A DNA stretch of 41,896 nucleotides from contig QZLH01000276.1 of assembly GCA_003833135.1 (NCBI GenBank), forward strand, positions 64,938 through 106,833, in the 5' to 3' direction. This stretch comes from Oehlia diaphana. Its lineage: Eukaryota; Glomeromycota; Glomeromycetes; Glomerales; Glomeraceae. A program made the translations under genes and the position numbers. This document shows, piece by piece, positions 11,554-23,316 of this stretch (position 1 is its first letter; every line of letters begins with the position of its first letter). The notes under the pieces were generated by a model. It was given only the letters and a program-made list of their open reading frames with translations. It had not been told where the DNA came from and searched no databases.

Positions 11554-13846
11554 TTAGTTTTGTCGTTGCGGTAATTCTGGTTGTTTCGGTTGCTGTGTTG
11601 AAGGTGGTTGCGGCTGTAATTGTTGCAATTGCAACTGTTGTTGGTGCTGTTTTAACATTGATAATTGTGACCTTGATTTTATTTGTTCACTTAATTGACG
11701 ACAATTTTCTTTCAGTGTCATGATTTCTGTCTTTACATCATCAACAATTAGTCTCTCACATAAGTTTGTATATGCAGTCGAACATGATTTCTGAAATGAA
11801 AATCATTTAAATTTACCATCAGTTAATATTATAAAGCAAATTTACGGAATATTTACCTCTGCTTCCTTTTTTAAAAGACCATTGTACTTGTCAAAAATCA
11901 TTTTCCGCCTTTTGTAAAGTCTTAATGCATTTTTAGTAGCTATAAAATAACAATAAAATATTTAATAAGGACTATCTATTTTTCTTTAACCAATGTAAAG
12001 TACACACCATCTAAATCTGAAGTTTGATTATTGCCTTTCATATCTTCTTCAGGATATTCAAAAATATGATACGGTAAAAGCCTTGCGACTGCATCTTTAA
12101 GGGATCGAAATGGAGTTTTATAGTCAGGTTGTAATACTGCCATTTGATCAGCCTTTGTTGCTGCTTCGAATCTATGATAAAAGTATACAATAAATATCTA
12201 GAGAATTTTTTTTTCCAATTCTAATAATATCCATAAGATGGTTCTCTTACCTTTGTACGATATCTGAATTATGGTTAATTTCTTCCGCTGTTCTTTGAAG
12301 TCCTGTTGACTGAAATGATCTTTTAAATCCATGTGATGTCGATGGGCGATGCAGTGGTGTAGGTGCAGAATAATACTGAACTATTGGACGAGTAGTTGGT
12401 GTCGTACTTGTATAATAAGTGGATTGGACAGGTTGAGGAGATTGAATAAATTGAGTTGTTTGAGCGTTCATCTGATTATTCATGGGTACTGTTGTATTTA
12501 TCGGTATATGTTGATATTGTGTTGGATATTCTTGTGTATATTGAGAATCTATCTCATCCGTGCTTCGTTTTTTGGCGTATCTTCCCGTCTTAGTGTACCT
12601 CCTCGTGGATCTTGATGATCCGTCGGAGTAAAATGAATCCTCTAATGGAGAAGTAGGATATAATGTCTGTGAAGTCATATTAGAAGGAGTTGTAGATTGA
12701 GATTTGTCTGATACAGCAGAATGTGTTTCTGCAACAACTAAAGGAGGTCGTGATGTTAATGGTATATACAATTGCTTAGATGCTGTCTGTGTATTTAATG
12801 CTGCTGTGCTATTTATTGATTTGTTTGACGACGTAGACGTCGATATTGGAAAGGATGAAGATCGTGTTAACTGCGATGCTGATGCCAATGAAGATTGTAC
12901 TTTTGTTGAAGTGTTATGAATAGTTACGGACGGATGTTCTGGAAGAGACGTAGATGTCGGTAACCGTGATGTTGTTGCATTTATCGTTGACTGCGAAGAA
13001 GTCGTAGAAATTCCTTGATCTTGTGTGTGCTGTGGCATAGATTGGGTAACAATGGCATTTGAATCGTGCAAAGTCTTTATTTCTTTAAGCAGTGCTTCTC
13101 TTTGCGCATCAGATAAAGAACTAACTGACATATTGTCAGCTAACCTATATATTATTTCGCCTTTCTTTCTATGCATAATAACCGTTAGACCAGCTAATTT
13201 CATCATTTTGACCTGCCCTTCTTGTTCACAGGGCGGTATTGTCTGATCCTGCGACGAAATTGAATTATTATTGTGTTGTCCATTTGAAATTCCTGTTCCA
13301 AAAACATTATTTTCTAAATTACTTGAAGAGTTAATTACACTATTATTATTTTGATATCCATTATAGTTCAAATTCGAATCTTTTTTTTCTATTAGATTTT
13401 TTCTAAATCCATTTGAAGATTCAGTTGTTTGTCCCGGTGGATGAACTAATTGTCCAGTAGGTTGACAATTTGACAATTCTGTCTTCGCAACGTCTTCACG
13501 ATTATTATTAGATTCAAGCGTCATACCATTAATGTCGTCTTGAGTATTAATATTAATAGATGATGAATTTTTAACGCATAGTTCAGATTTTTCTTCCTTC
13601 ACTACTAATTCAGATATATTTTGTGAATTAGGACTTGTTGCCTTTTTTGAAGATTTATGCAATGTTTCGTATGCATTCGCATTATTCTATAAAATAAAAA
13701 AACCAATTCAAAATTTCGAATTCAAAATTAATTAAATAAATCAAATCTTTTACCTGTTTTTCTTTTAGTAATTCGCCATTATTTTGTGAATTATTCTCTT
13801 CGAACCTTTCAATATCTTCATCCTTGTAGTTCATAACTGTAGCCAT
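11554..13846 (-). CDS. GLTSCR1/BICRA-domain protein, putative SWI/SNF-associated subunit
   Basis: Five exons (13846-13754, 13686-12251, 12171-12008, 11939-11857, 11790-11554) give 670 residues. Most of the first ~500 are disordered, rich in Ser, Thr, Asn and Gln. One ordered island lies around MMKLAGLTVIMHRKKGEIIY. The conserved GLTSCR block starts near residue 510 with PDYKTPFRSLKDAVARLLPY followed by HIFEYPEED, then a helical stretch rich in basic residues (ALRLYKRRKMIFDKY). The C-terminus is Gln/Pro-rich. In animals GLTSCR1/BICRA and BICRAL define the non-canonical BAF remodelling complex; a fungal SWI/SNF role is inferred. The start at 13846 has a strong context (A at -3, G at +4); an in-frame ATG at 13864 would add six residues. 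Confidence 0.8.
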
Positions 13847-15482
13847 GATTATAGGCATAAACATAAAATATCACAGTAGTTACGACAAATCTTTCAATTT
13901 GTTTTTTGAAAATTTTATTATTTTTTTTTTTTTTTTCGTTGTACGTAGTGAATATAATGTTCAATTGGTAAATTGAAAGAAAATTCGCGTTTCTGTAGAT
14001 TGTATGAATACAATTAAAAAAAAGACATTGTCAGAAAACTTTGATATATTTTGTGGACATCTTTTTTTTTTTATTTTATTAGAACAGTCTATAACGATGC
14101 AACAATCGCTTCAGTAAATTATTTCAAAACTCCAAAATTATGGATGCTACTACAAAGAAAATTACAATTGAATAGAATAAAAAAAAAAATTAAACTATTC
14201 AATAAAAACATTTAAACAAAATCACGAACTGGACCGTAATCAGGGAAAACAAGGATTAAAAAAAGAAAATAAAATTGTTATGAGCAGAAAAGATGAGAAA
14301 TCGTAAAGAAATTTTGTAAGCTATAAATCCGTAACTTGGTTTTAAATAACTTAAGACTTTTCAACTCTACTTTGAAGCTCAACCAACTAAGCAACCACAA
14401 CAGAAAATGAAATATAAGTCAAAAAACGTATTTTATCGTACCTTACGTCCCAGTTTTTTTGGAAAGTAATTTGAGGGATTTTTGGCCAAACCAACTACCT
14501 AGGGCGCACGTTGAGTCGTCGGCTCAATGATCTAGTTTAAGAATCATTATTTTAAAAATTTGGTTGGCGACGATAACAATCCAGCCATTTGACCAGAATT
14601 ATAATTAATAATTTAGGTAATATAGGTGGATAACAAAGCCACATATAACCGTGGCTTTTACAATTAAATAAAGTGGCGCCATAAACTTAAAATGCATTTA
14701 TAATCGTTAATCATTAATAATTTTAAAATACGCATAAAAATAAATATATAAAAAATATTTAAATTGCATATATTTGTAATTATAATAGCTTTATTATTGA
14801 TATTTACTATAGATCTTAATGTTATTCAAAATGGAGATAATTTTAATAATTAATAATAAATTTTGAATTCTTTTAGTGCAAATATATTATCCGTTATATC
14901 TGTTATTATAAATACATTAGTAATAAAGTATTTATATCTCCATAGAAGAAAACTTGTTTTTAAAAAAGCACTTTATTACATGCTTTATAAAGTTATTTAT
15001 GCACTTTACTTAAGTATTACTTAAATATTATTAAGAAATTTGAGAATTTTTAACAACAGAAAGAAATTCTGAGTTTATATCATATAAATAATTCTATTAA
15101 TAAAATTTTGATTTAATTATTAACAACATACCTAAATGTAATATGTTGACTTTGTCGTCTTTTAGCAAACTTGGCAAAAAAATTCATTTGTATTAAAAGA
15201 AATGCTATTTAAAGAGATACACTTATTACAAATTGGGCTAATATTACTACATTATATTAATAATTAAATAATTTTGAAATTAGCTGTCCATCCAATGAAA
15301 AACGTTATTTTTATAAAATTCTGTATTTCCTACATAATATGTTGATAATTACTTGCATTTTTATTACGAATGTGAAAAAATATATTTCAATGGTAATAAA
15401 TATGTATTTTTAATAAGTAAAATATGATATACTAAATTCCAATGAAAAGTAAACAGGAAAAAATAATTCTATGATTGTACTT
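13847..15482. other. Long intergenic region with small hairpins and a tRNA-like relic
   Basis: About 1.6 kb between a gene start (-) and the 3' end of the WD40 gene (-). No coding exon could be supported. Visible structures are a T-run near 13918-13936, a tRNA-like stretch near 14513-14586 and a perfect 8-bp hairpin at 14635-14658. The right half is plain AT-rich sequence. Confidence 0.5.
14635..14658. repeat. Perfect 8-bp inverted repeat (hairpin)
   Basis: AAAGCCAC and GTGGCTTT flank an 8-base loop. In this AT-rich intergenic region a GC-containing perfect stem stands out. It could be an RNA hairpin or a relic of a small inverted-repeat element; no function can be assigned. Confidence 0.4.
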
Positions 15483-18293
15483 TTATAATTCTAAAGGAAT
15501 ATTTTCATCATACCACCAAGTTTTTAAAGTTTTATCATCACTACAACTAACAAATAAATTTTGTTTTTGATTCCAGACAGCATTATAAACCATTCCTGTA
15601 TGGCCCCTCAACTTCTGTAAAACTTCACCAGTATCTTGATCCCAAATATATACGATTCCATCCTATTAAATTAATGAATTATTAAGAATAAATTCAATTG
15701 ATTTAACAATATCGTTATAGCGATATGTAAATTTTAATAATAAGTTATTTATAATGATTTACCTCTGAACCTCCGGCTATTAAAGAATTATTTACAAAGC
15801 AAGCACGAATAAAATTTTTTGAAGTATTTTGATGTCCTTTTAACCTTCTTATAGGACGAGTCTAAGCATACAAATAAGTAATAAATTTTATGAATATGAT
15901 TTAAATTTAACTTATATTCATTACTTACCATTCTCACATCCCATAATCTATTAGAATTATCTTTAGAACTACTTAACAATAAAGTTCCACTAGAATTCAT
16001 TTCTACAGAAGTTACTTCACCCAAATGTGAAGAAATTGTTCTTATACATAAACCTGATACAATGTCCCAAAATTTTATTGTATTATCCTTTGAGCTTTAA
16101 TAGGAAAAAAGAGTGAGATGACAATAGATATAATAAATAATGATCTTTGCAAATACATACCCACTAACTATCAAATTACCCAATGGATTGAATATGGTTT
16201 TGGATACTGATAACTGATGACCAGTAAACGTTTTTACCAATCGGCCAGCTGAAACATCGTAAAGTCTTATAATCTTATCATAACCTCCCGTTACAATATG
16301 ATTCTTTTATTCATATATTAAAATTAAAAATGATGTTAAATTATAATAATTACAATATTAATTTCTATTTTTAATTGTACTTACATCTCCGGGATGAAAC
16401 CTAACTGAATATACGTCACTCGAGTGTTCAGTAAATGAAGTTACACAAACATGTTTACTAGTGTCCCACAGCTATTTATTGTATTAGCTTATTTAATTAA
16501 ACAATCATAAATTATTTATTAAATGAACAAAAAGATATATATATAAATTCAATCATAAACCTTAATGCTTCCATCACCACTGGCACTTGATACCATTGAA
16601 CCAATTTTATTTGATGAAACGTCCCAAATTCGAGATTCATGACCTTCCAAAATTCCCATTTCTTTCGAACTTTCAGTATCCCAGATTCTTAGTGTATTAT
16701 CACTATAGTATATACATTCACATTATTAATAAAAATATTTTAGATAAAATTTAAAATATATTTATTAACTTGATTTACCTTGAACCACTAACAATTTCTC
16801 TTCCTTCTTCACCAATAAATTCTACACATTTGACATTGCCATGGTGTCCAGTTAATGTTGCACGTACTGCATTTGGTATTACAAAACTGGTATAGTCTTG
16901 TAATAAGGTATTCACGCGTGGAGATACACGTGGGTGATACCGGGAGAATTCTATTTGGTAAGCAACGGCTTGCCGGAGTAGCGTGAGAAGTCGATTGGGC
17001 GGTACATATACGGAACCTTTCTCGGTGAGAAATCATTGAATGTTTCTGCTATTTTTCCACAAACACAATGAAAATACGCAAAGAAAAATTCCAACAAAAT
17101 TATTAAAAATAAAATTCTCAGATTTGATTCATACCACCCTTGTCTGTATTTTCAAAATTAAGCATGTTTTGGAATTGTTCGACTAATTTCTCTCTAAAAA
17201 GATTATTGAGAAGAAAACAATTAATCAAATAATATATATATATATAATAACATCTTAACTATGATTTATTCCCAATATAAAAACCTTGCTGGCCCAATTC
17301 CTTCCCAATTTTTGAATGAAGGTGCATCATGAACAGCTTTTGCAGTTAACAAATAACACATGTCCTTAAATTCATTGGAAGTTGTTTGAAGATGCTCAAG
17401 AGGTTTCAATCTTCTATTGAGAAATGTGAAAGCCTAAATATAAAAAAGTTAACTTGCTATGCATGACTTAAAAAAAACATTTAATTTTTAGTTTACCTTT
17501 TGAATCTCCTGATGTTCAATATATTCAAGGTATTGTTGTTTATACACAGCATACAAAAAACTTTTATGATTTTTTACCAAAGGCTTAGCACTCAGTTTAT
17601 CAACTTCTGCCCAATCTCCATCTAACATATAAAAAAATATCCAATTATAAAAATCTGTACATCTCAGATTGCTTACCAAAACTCCTAGATTTGACAATAT
17701 CAAATGGCAAACTATATAACAAACTCGTTAAACTATATTAAAACTTTCCTGCTAGTATAGGATGAAGTTTTGGCAAGCAACCTTTAGTACGTACGATTTC
17801 AATGAAATCTAACACATCAATATTACCAAGGATCGCTTTCTTCAAGCGCTTAACTTCAACAATGCGTTCTTCTCTCTCGTGCCATTTTACATTCGCCTCA
17901 TCATAAACAGTCATTTTTGATGCAGTATATCCTTCGTCTGAAAGATATTGAATTATCATACGAACTATATCCTGTTATTATTAAAAAGAGCAGCATTAAT
18001 AATAATTTGCAAATTGATAAAGACTTAAAATCTTCACCTCACGTATTTTAGGATCTTCAGGATTAAAAATATCTTCAGTAGGTCTGATACACTTTAAATG
18101 CGCACCAACATGATGATGTGCTGTAGCTAAAGCAGCAAGACTTACAAGATAGTTTATAAATCTCAGCAAATTTTCCAAAAATAGTTTTCAATCAACATCA
18201 AAATATTTACCTTTTACGTCTATTACTGTCTAACTCATCATTTTCTTCGATAGTCCTTTGGTCCAAGTTAGAGTTAGCACTTGTGTCAGACAT
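15483..18293 (-). CDS. LisH-CTLH-WD40 repeat protein, WDR26/GID7-like
   Basis: Thirteen exons (18293-18211, 18140-18038, 17971-17827, 17621-17497, 17433-17285, 17193-17135, 17016-16779, 16702-16561, 16471-16385, 16303-16161, 16094-15929, 15861-15763, 15662-15483) give 572 residues. A LisH motif begins near residue 63 (DIVRMIIQYLSDEGYTASKM). A CTLH segment follows (DGDWAEVDKLSAKPLV, then QQYLEYIEHQEIQKAF) and a PPNRLLTLLRQAV helix, close to the WDR26 pattern. About seven WD blades end the protein, with TLRIWD, SIKLWD, IIRLYD, TIKFWD, NRLWDV, IVYIWD and TLKTWW. WDR26/Gid7 proteins are subunits of the CTLH/GID ubiquitin ligase. Assignment to this family is likely but another LisH-WD40 orthologue is possible. 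The junction at 17135/17016 was chosen because it alone keeps the frame. Confidence 0.82.
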
Positions 18294-18537
18294 ATTTTAT
18301 TATTCAAAGCCGGGTTGAAAGCTTTGAAAACATATATGTGGTTTTTGATTTACCAAATTGTGTAACTGATCTTCAATAAATTTTTTTTTGATAATCTGTA
18401 AATCTATATAATATCTATATTATAAATACAATCGAAGCTCTTATTTATTTCGGAGTACAGTAGAATAAATTTATACATACTGTGTTAAGCTAACATTATG
18501 CCATTTTTTGAAACGAGTTTGGTCAACGTTCCTTCTA

Positions 18538-19205
18538 CTTTCCGATTAATATTTATATTCCTCTCATTCTCAAATATATACATAATGTTGGGATGAAAAG
18601 ATAGATATTTCTTCCTACCCTTATCGAAAGTGTCAAGTTCCTTATCCAAAATCAAGATATGCTCGTCTTATCACACCCCATAAAGGCATTGGTAAATGTT
18701 TCGCTCAAACAATTAAAGAGGGGAGATTATTTCCCTTTGACACAGTAACGCTGTTAATGTTATTCGACATTTGCCTACTACTAAAGCCCTGAATTTGTTT
18801 TTAAAGACAAGTTTAAGCGAATGTTTAATATAAAAGAGATAAAGATGGATATGCCAAAGCCTTTCTTGGTAACATTGCGTCTGGTAGTGTTTCTGGTGCT
18901 GTTTCTTTGACTTTTGTGTACTCGCCTGATAGTTAGAACTCGTCTCTCTAACGGTGCTAAGAATGCTAAAAAAGGAGGTAAACGTCAATTTTCATGGTCT
19001 CATCGATGTCTATCACAAGACACTTAAGTCAGATGGTATCATTGGTCTTTACAGAGGTACAGTATTTTTTTAATTTATAAATTTCGATCTTTCGCGTTTT
19101 GGTTTATATATTTAATTCTGATTTCTTTTATCTTTCGTCTATTTTTTAATAGTGTGTCAATTAGTTAATTAATTACAAATGTTATTTGATGGATTGATGA
19201 AAATG
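18538..19205 (+). pseudogene. Decayed partial copy of the ADP/ATP carrier gene, with intron
   Basis: This + strand segment matches the ADP/ATP carrier gene at 20590-22083 (which is on -) from its 5' flank (CAAATATATACATAATG against GAATATACATAATG) through exon 1, intron 1 and part of intron 2. Recognisable pieces include HKGIGKCF, the KDKFKRMFN region and the AKNAKKGG region, but they lie in shifted frames with stops. About 100 bases or more of exon 1 are deleted after the start, and most of the tiny exon 2 is gone. Intron 1 is kept nearly base for base, so this is a DNA-level inverted duplication and not a retrocopy. No product is expected. Confidence 0.85.
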
Positions 19206-20589
19206 CCAGATTTTAATCTAAATTAAAAAATTAAATTTTATTGCATCATTGAGGAATTTTCTGTTGATTATTTGCATAATTGTTTGCTAACGTTAAACAA
19301 AAATATTATATTTATTATATGACTATAAACATACCAATTTTTGATTTGAAAAACTATATAAAAAAAATTAATAATGCACGTGATTTAAAAATTAATGATG
19401 ATTGGAAATCGCAAAATTACTACATAAAGAGAGCTACGTCTAGATTAAAACAGCCGACGATTCCAGTCTGATTGTCAAAGTTGACACCCTTTCATAAACA
19501 TCTGGTCAAATTGTAATTTGGTATTGATTACTTCATTTTAAAACTTAAAGAGTATTCAGTCCATTGTTCGCGCAATATTTGACTTATAACAAAACTAAAG
19601 TATTTACTATATACTGTACATACAGTATATATACAAAATTTTTTATTTATTTTATTAGTACTTTAATAATAACGAGTAACACGACAAATTAAGCTTATCA
19701 GCGACTAACGTATTCCGGTTCTTTGAAGGTGTTCCTACCGTTTTCGACCGATCAGTTATTCGCAAATTTTCATGATCACGATGGGTACACTCGATTCTTA
19801 GCTTTAGAAATCAGATTATTGACAATAAAAAAATTCACACAACGATTGTAATATGCCGTCTATCGAAAATGTAATATTTAGATTTATTGTTACTTTAAAT
19901 CAAATTTAAAGTTTCATATTAATTCTTCTAGTACTATCAGGATGGAAGTTGTACCCGGGGTACTAATCAATTTTTAAACTGAGTAAATTGTAAAAGACTC
20001 GGAGTACTTTAGGCAGGACTAGTAGTCAAACTTTAGGATAATGTCGATCCTAGTGGACTAATAATATATTACAGTTAACGGTTGATTAATTATTTATTGT
20101 AATATCTATAAAATCTGATTAATCATTTGAGCCGAAGCCAAACGGCCCTAACATGTTGTTCCACATGAGTTAGAGTTAATTACAAAGTATTCATAAAGTA
20201 TTAGATGCATTAATATGCAAAACCTGTAAATCTATAAATGCTTTTGATTCTAATATTAATTAAGTAATTATGAAGTCGAAAATCAAAGTTATAAGTTAAA
20301 ATGTATAATTACATCATATATTTTGACTTTTGACTTAGCAAAAATAATTAGTGCAAATCTATAACCAAAGAGTAACGTAGACTTTTTTCAATTGGTTCAA
20401 ATTATAAAAAATCTTTTAATATAAAAAAAAAATGATTTTAACTTCAAAATCAAATATCTTGCAAGCAAGCTATTACATCATAAACTTTTTAATAATATAT
20501 CTATATATTTTTAATATTTTTTTCTACCCTTTTACCGATCCAAAATCAAATAGTTGAATGTCGGGGTAAGAATTGAGCTATAATCGTAC
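19206..20589. other. Intergenic region between carrier pseudogene and carrier gene
   Basis: About 1.4 kb with no supported gene. An open frame of 63 codons at 19280-19471 (+) has no recognisable domain and ordinary AT-rich composition. A palindrome with 11-bp arms lies at 19608-19631. The rest shows nothing definite. Confidence 0.45.
19608..19631. repeat. Palindrome with 11-bp arms
   Basis: TATATACTGTA and TACAGTATATA are separated by two bases. It could be a dimeric protein-binding site or a cruciform-prone spot; AT-richness lowers its significance. Confidence 0.35.
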
Positions 20590-22083
20590 TTATCCAGAAC
20601 CACCAGAATAGGCCTTACCAAGGAATATTACTTGAAGTTTATCATATCTATTGCAAGATTAAAATGAAAGGGTACATATTTTAAAAGAATATTTAAAAAA
20701 CAATTTAAACAATTAAAGTATAGAAAAAAACTTACCCAGCCAACACACCAGCACCAGCAATGGCACGGAGAATATTAGCACCAGCACCCTTGAACAAAGA
20801 TTTTGGTCCTTCTTTAGCTATGATTTCTTTAAAGGCATGAAGCGAGGATTTATATTTTACAGCTTCGCCAGAAGTCATCATCATACGACGACGTATAGTA
20901 TCTATGGGATAACTTGCAAGACCTGCTCCAATGGTCACACTCCAACCAAGCAAGAATCTAATTTTGTTCAATGTAAGTCGCAAATTTGTAAGTATTTAAC
21001 GTAAAGAGAATCAAATTAAGCTATTCTCTAATTATTATTGGAAAAGACAATCATATCACGTCCATAAGAAGCAATCGTTTTCAATTGCTCAACATTTAAT
21101 GTTCTGAATGATTTTATAAATAAAGTATCTCGGATGTATGCTTAAGATCATGAGAGTTTTAGTACTTACGATGCAATGAGACTGTCTTTAAGTCCACCAG
21201 TAAGAACTATTGGCTTCAAAGAATCGAACATACCAAAATAAAGACCTCTATAAATTATAATGCCTATTGTCATATGATTTAGAGAAAAAATGATCAGCGT
21301 TTGATATAAATAATTGTGCATATGACTTAATGTTAGTACGAGTCTTATTACTTGATGAGGTGCAATGCACATCAGTCCATCAAATAAAATTTGTAATAAC
21401 TTACCGACGCATGAAATGTTGAAACCTAGATTAATACAAAAATAGACGAAATATAAGAAAGATCAGAATTAAATATATTGATTAAAAAACCAAAAGATCG
21501 AATCTAAATGAAAAAATACTATACCTCTGTAAAGACCGACGATACCATCTGACTTAAGTGTCTTGCGATAGACATCGATAAGACCATTAAATTGACGTTC
21601 ACCTCCCTTTTTAGCATTCTTGGCATCGTTAGCAAGACGAGTTCTAGCATAATCAAGCGAGTATACAAAAGTCAAAGAAACAGCACCAGCAGCACCACCA
21701 GATGCGATGTTACCGAGAAAGACTTTAGCATAGCCATCTTTATCTTTTTTATAATTAAACATTCGCTTAAACTTGTCCTTAAACGCAAAATTCAGGGCTT
21801 GAGTAGGGAAATATCGAATAACATTGGCAGTGTTACCACGCCAAAGGGAGATAAAGCCTTCTTCTTTTATTGTTCGGGTGAAACATTCACCAATGCCCTT
21901 GTAGGGTGTAGCAAGACGACCGGACTTGAGCATCTCATCTTGATTCTGGATAAGAAGCTTGACACGTTCAATTGGGGCAGCAGCCGTCTTTGAGACAGCA
22001 GCAGAAACACCACCCATCAAAAAGTCAGCGAGGAAGGAAGAGGTAGTTTTGGTAGCTTTGGTAGTTTTATTTTCACCCGACAT
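20590..22083 (-). CDS. AAC: Mitochondrial ADP/ATP carrier (adenine nucleotide translocase)
   Basis: Five exons (22083-21525, 21425-21405, 21263-21170, 20957-20736, 20647-20590) give 317 residues, typical for the family. It exchanges cytosolic ADP for matrix ATP across the inner mitochondrial membrane. Mitochondrial carrier signatures are present: [12 protein letters not shown] in the first repeat, [12 protein letters not shown] in the second and [11 protein letters not shown] in the third, with the carrier-specific RRRMMM at about 247-252. The C-terminus (YDKLQVIF then GGSG) is also typical. Exon 2 is a 21-base micro-exon encoding FNISCV, placed by the conserved [13 protein letters not shown] sequence. 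A decayed inverted copy lies at 18538-19205. The gene is divergent from MRP10. Confidence 0.96.
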
Positions 22084-22447
22084 TATGTATATTCAAGAGT
22101 GGGGAGGAAGTAAAGATTGAATAACCGGAAAATGGCAGAAAAATATAAGATCAAAAAAAAAAAAAAAAATTGTAAAGAATGAATGTGAAAATTTTTAATT
22201 CGCTTATCAAAATGTATACAAATTACTCAATCCGTTAACCTCCGGGTTTTGTATTATTTCGTAATCTTTTTCTGCAAATACAAAACTTTTTTGGTCCATA
22301 AAAAAAATTAGGGGAACTCGGGAATTTGCAGATTTTAGATTTGTGTCCTACTTTTTCCCTAATCACAGCATAAATAGAAGTAAAACTCACAAGATCGGGC
22401 ATTAAGTACAACCCTTATCTAAAAAAAGATTTTTTTCATTCAAAATT

Positions 22448-22494
<47 letters not shown>

Positions 22495-22521
22495 AAAAAA
22501 AATTTTTTTTTTTTAAAATTT

Positions 22522-22555
<34 letters not shown>

Positions 22556-22902
22556 GGAATAAAAATATAAAAAAAGGTATGTCATTTATTTTTTATAATG
22601 TTTCTTTCCCAAGTTTATGATGATAGTATAATGTCATCCATATTATTCGGCATGAATGTGATGGTGACTTTTTAATGACTACGTACGGTATCTGACATGA
22701 AGAAACCTTGGACAGAAATTTCATTTATTTTTTGTTCTTTGCTTATTTACTTTTTGATTTTTTTAGGATACATCGTTAGTAACGAAATCATTTTTTTAAA
22801 TCCTGTTAATACCCGATTGGCCATGATTTATAGATGATTTGATTGGTTAATAAGAAATTCATGATATTCATAAACCATAAGTTTTAAAATATTAATTAAA
22901 AA
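22084..22902. promoter_or_regulatory. Divergent promoter region of AAC and MRP10
   Basis: About 820 bases between the start codons of the ADP/ATP carrier (-) and the mitoribosomal protein gene (+), both nuclear genes for mitochondria. It contains the alternating homopolymer block at 22446-22555. No individual motif can be named. Confidence 0.5.
22446..22555. repeat. Alternating poly(T)/poly(A) block
   Basis: Roughly T22 A26 T A8 T12 A4 T23 A14. Each T-run can pair with a following A-run, so the block can fold into hairpins on either strand. Long dA:dT tracts exclude nucleosomes in fungi. Exact run lengths may be affected by sequencing error. Confidence 0.8.
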
Positions 22903-23215
22903 ATGAAAAAAAAACTTATTATTCGTTCAAGAAAACTTGATCAAAGAGGTCCTTGTACTCCGGAAATGGCTGCTCTTTTAACTTGCTGGGCAACTAGTTC
23001 AGTTGATTCTCCTTCCTGTGTACAAACTGTCCAAGCACTCACTGAATGTATGCGTAGAGCGGTAAAGTATAGAATCATTTAAACTTTTATAATAATCATT
23101 CCATTTATAAAAGTAAATGATAAACTTATTAACAATATTTATCATGAAGCCAAAAAGTTCGAAACATACGAATACAATTAATTATCACCTAGCTCGTCTC
23201 GGCAAATTTTTGTAG
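22903..23215 (+). CDS. MRP10: Mitochondrial small ribosomal subunit protein mS37 (Mrp10)
   Basis: Two exons (22903-23061, 23150-23215) encode a 74-residue protein. It has a twin CX9C motif: CTPEMAALLTC and CVQTVQALTEC, nine residues between the cysteines in each pair. Around these it matches Mrp10/CHCHD1 (EMAALLTCW, QALTECM) and ends with the NTINYHLARL segment seen in fungal Mrp10. Twin CX9C proteins are oxidised by the Mia40 pathway; Mrp10 then continues to the matrix and joins the small mitoribosomal subunit. The start is the first ATG, followed by three Lys and basic residues that may help targeting. Its stop lies only 101 bases from the stop of the convergent CENP-I gene. Confidence 0.9.
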
Positions 23216-23316
23216 GAAGGAACAATTGCATTTAATTACATTATCAATATGAAACTTACGTTAAATAAAATTAGTTAATCCACAAGTGAAATGTATCACA
23301 TTACTAGTCCAAAAAT

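Noticed and set aside
16809..17036. 75-codon open frame on -, Cys-rich (CNTKCSTCN)
   Set aside because: Wrong frame of WD40 exon 7; the neighbouring frame gives the LLRQAV helix and the first WD blade and links properly to both flanking exons.
18538..19205. Retrocopy of the ADP/ATP carrier
   Set aside because: Intron 1 and 5' flanking sequence are present, so it was copied as DNA.
19280..19471. 63-codon open frame on +
   Set aside because: Ordinary AT-rich codon content, no domain, no flanking splice signals; cannot be separated from chance.
21592..21993. 133-codon open frame on + inside the ADP/ATP carrier
   Set aside because: Antisense shadow of AAC exon 1, which is strongly supported by carrier motifs.
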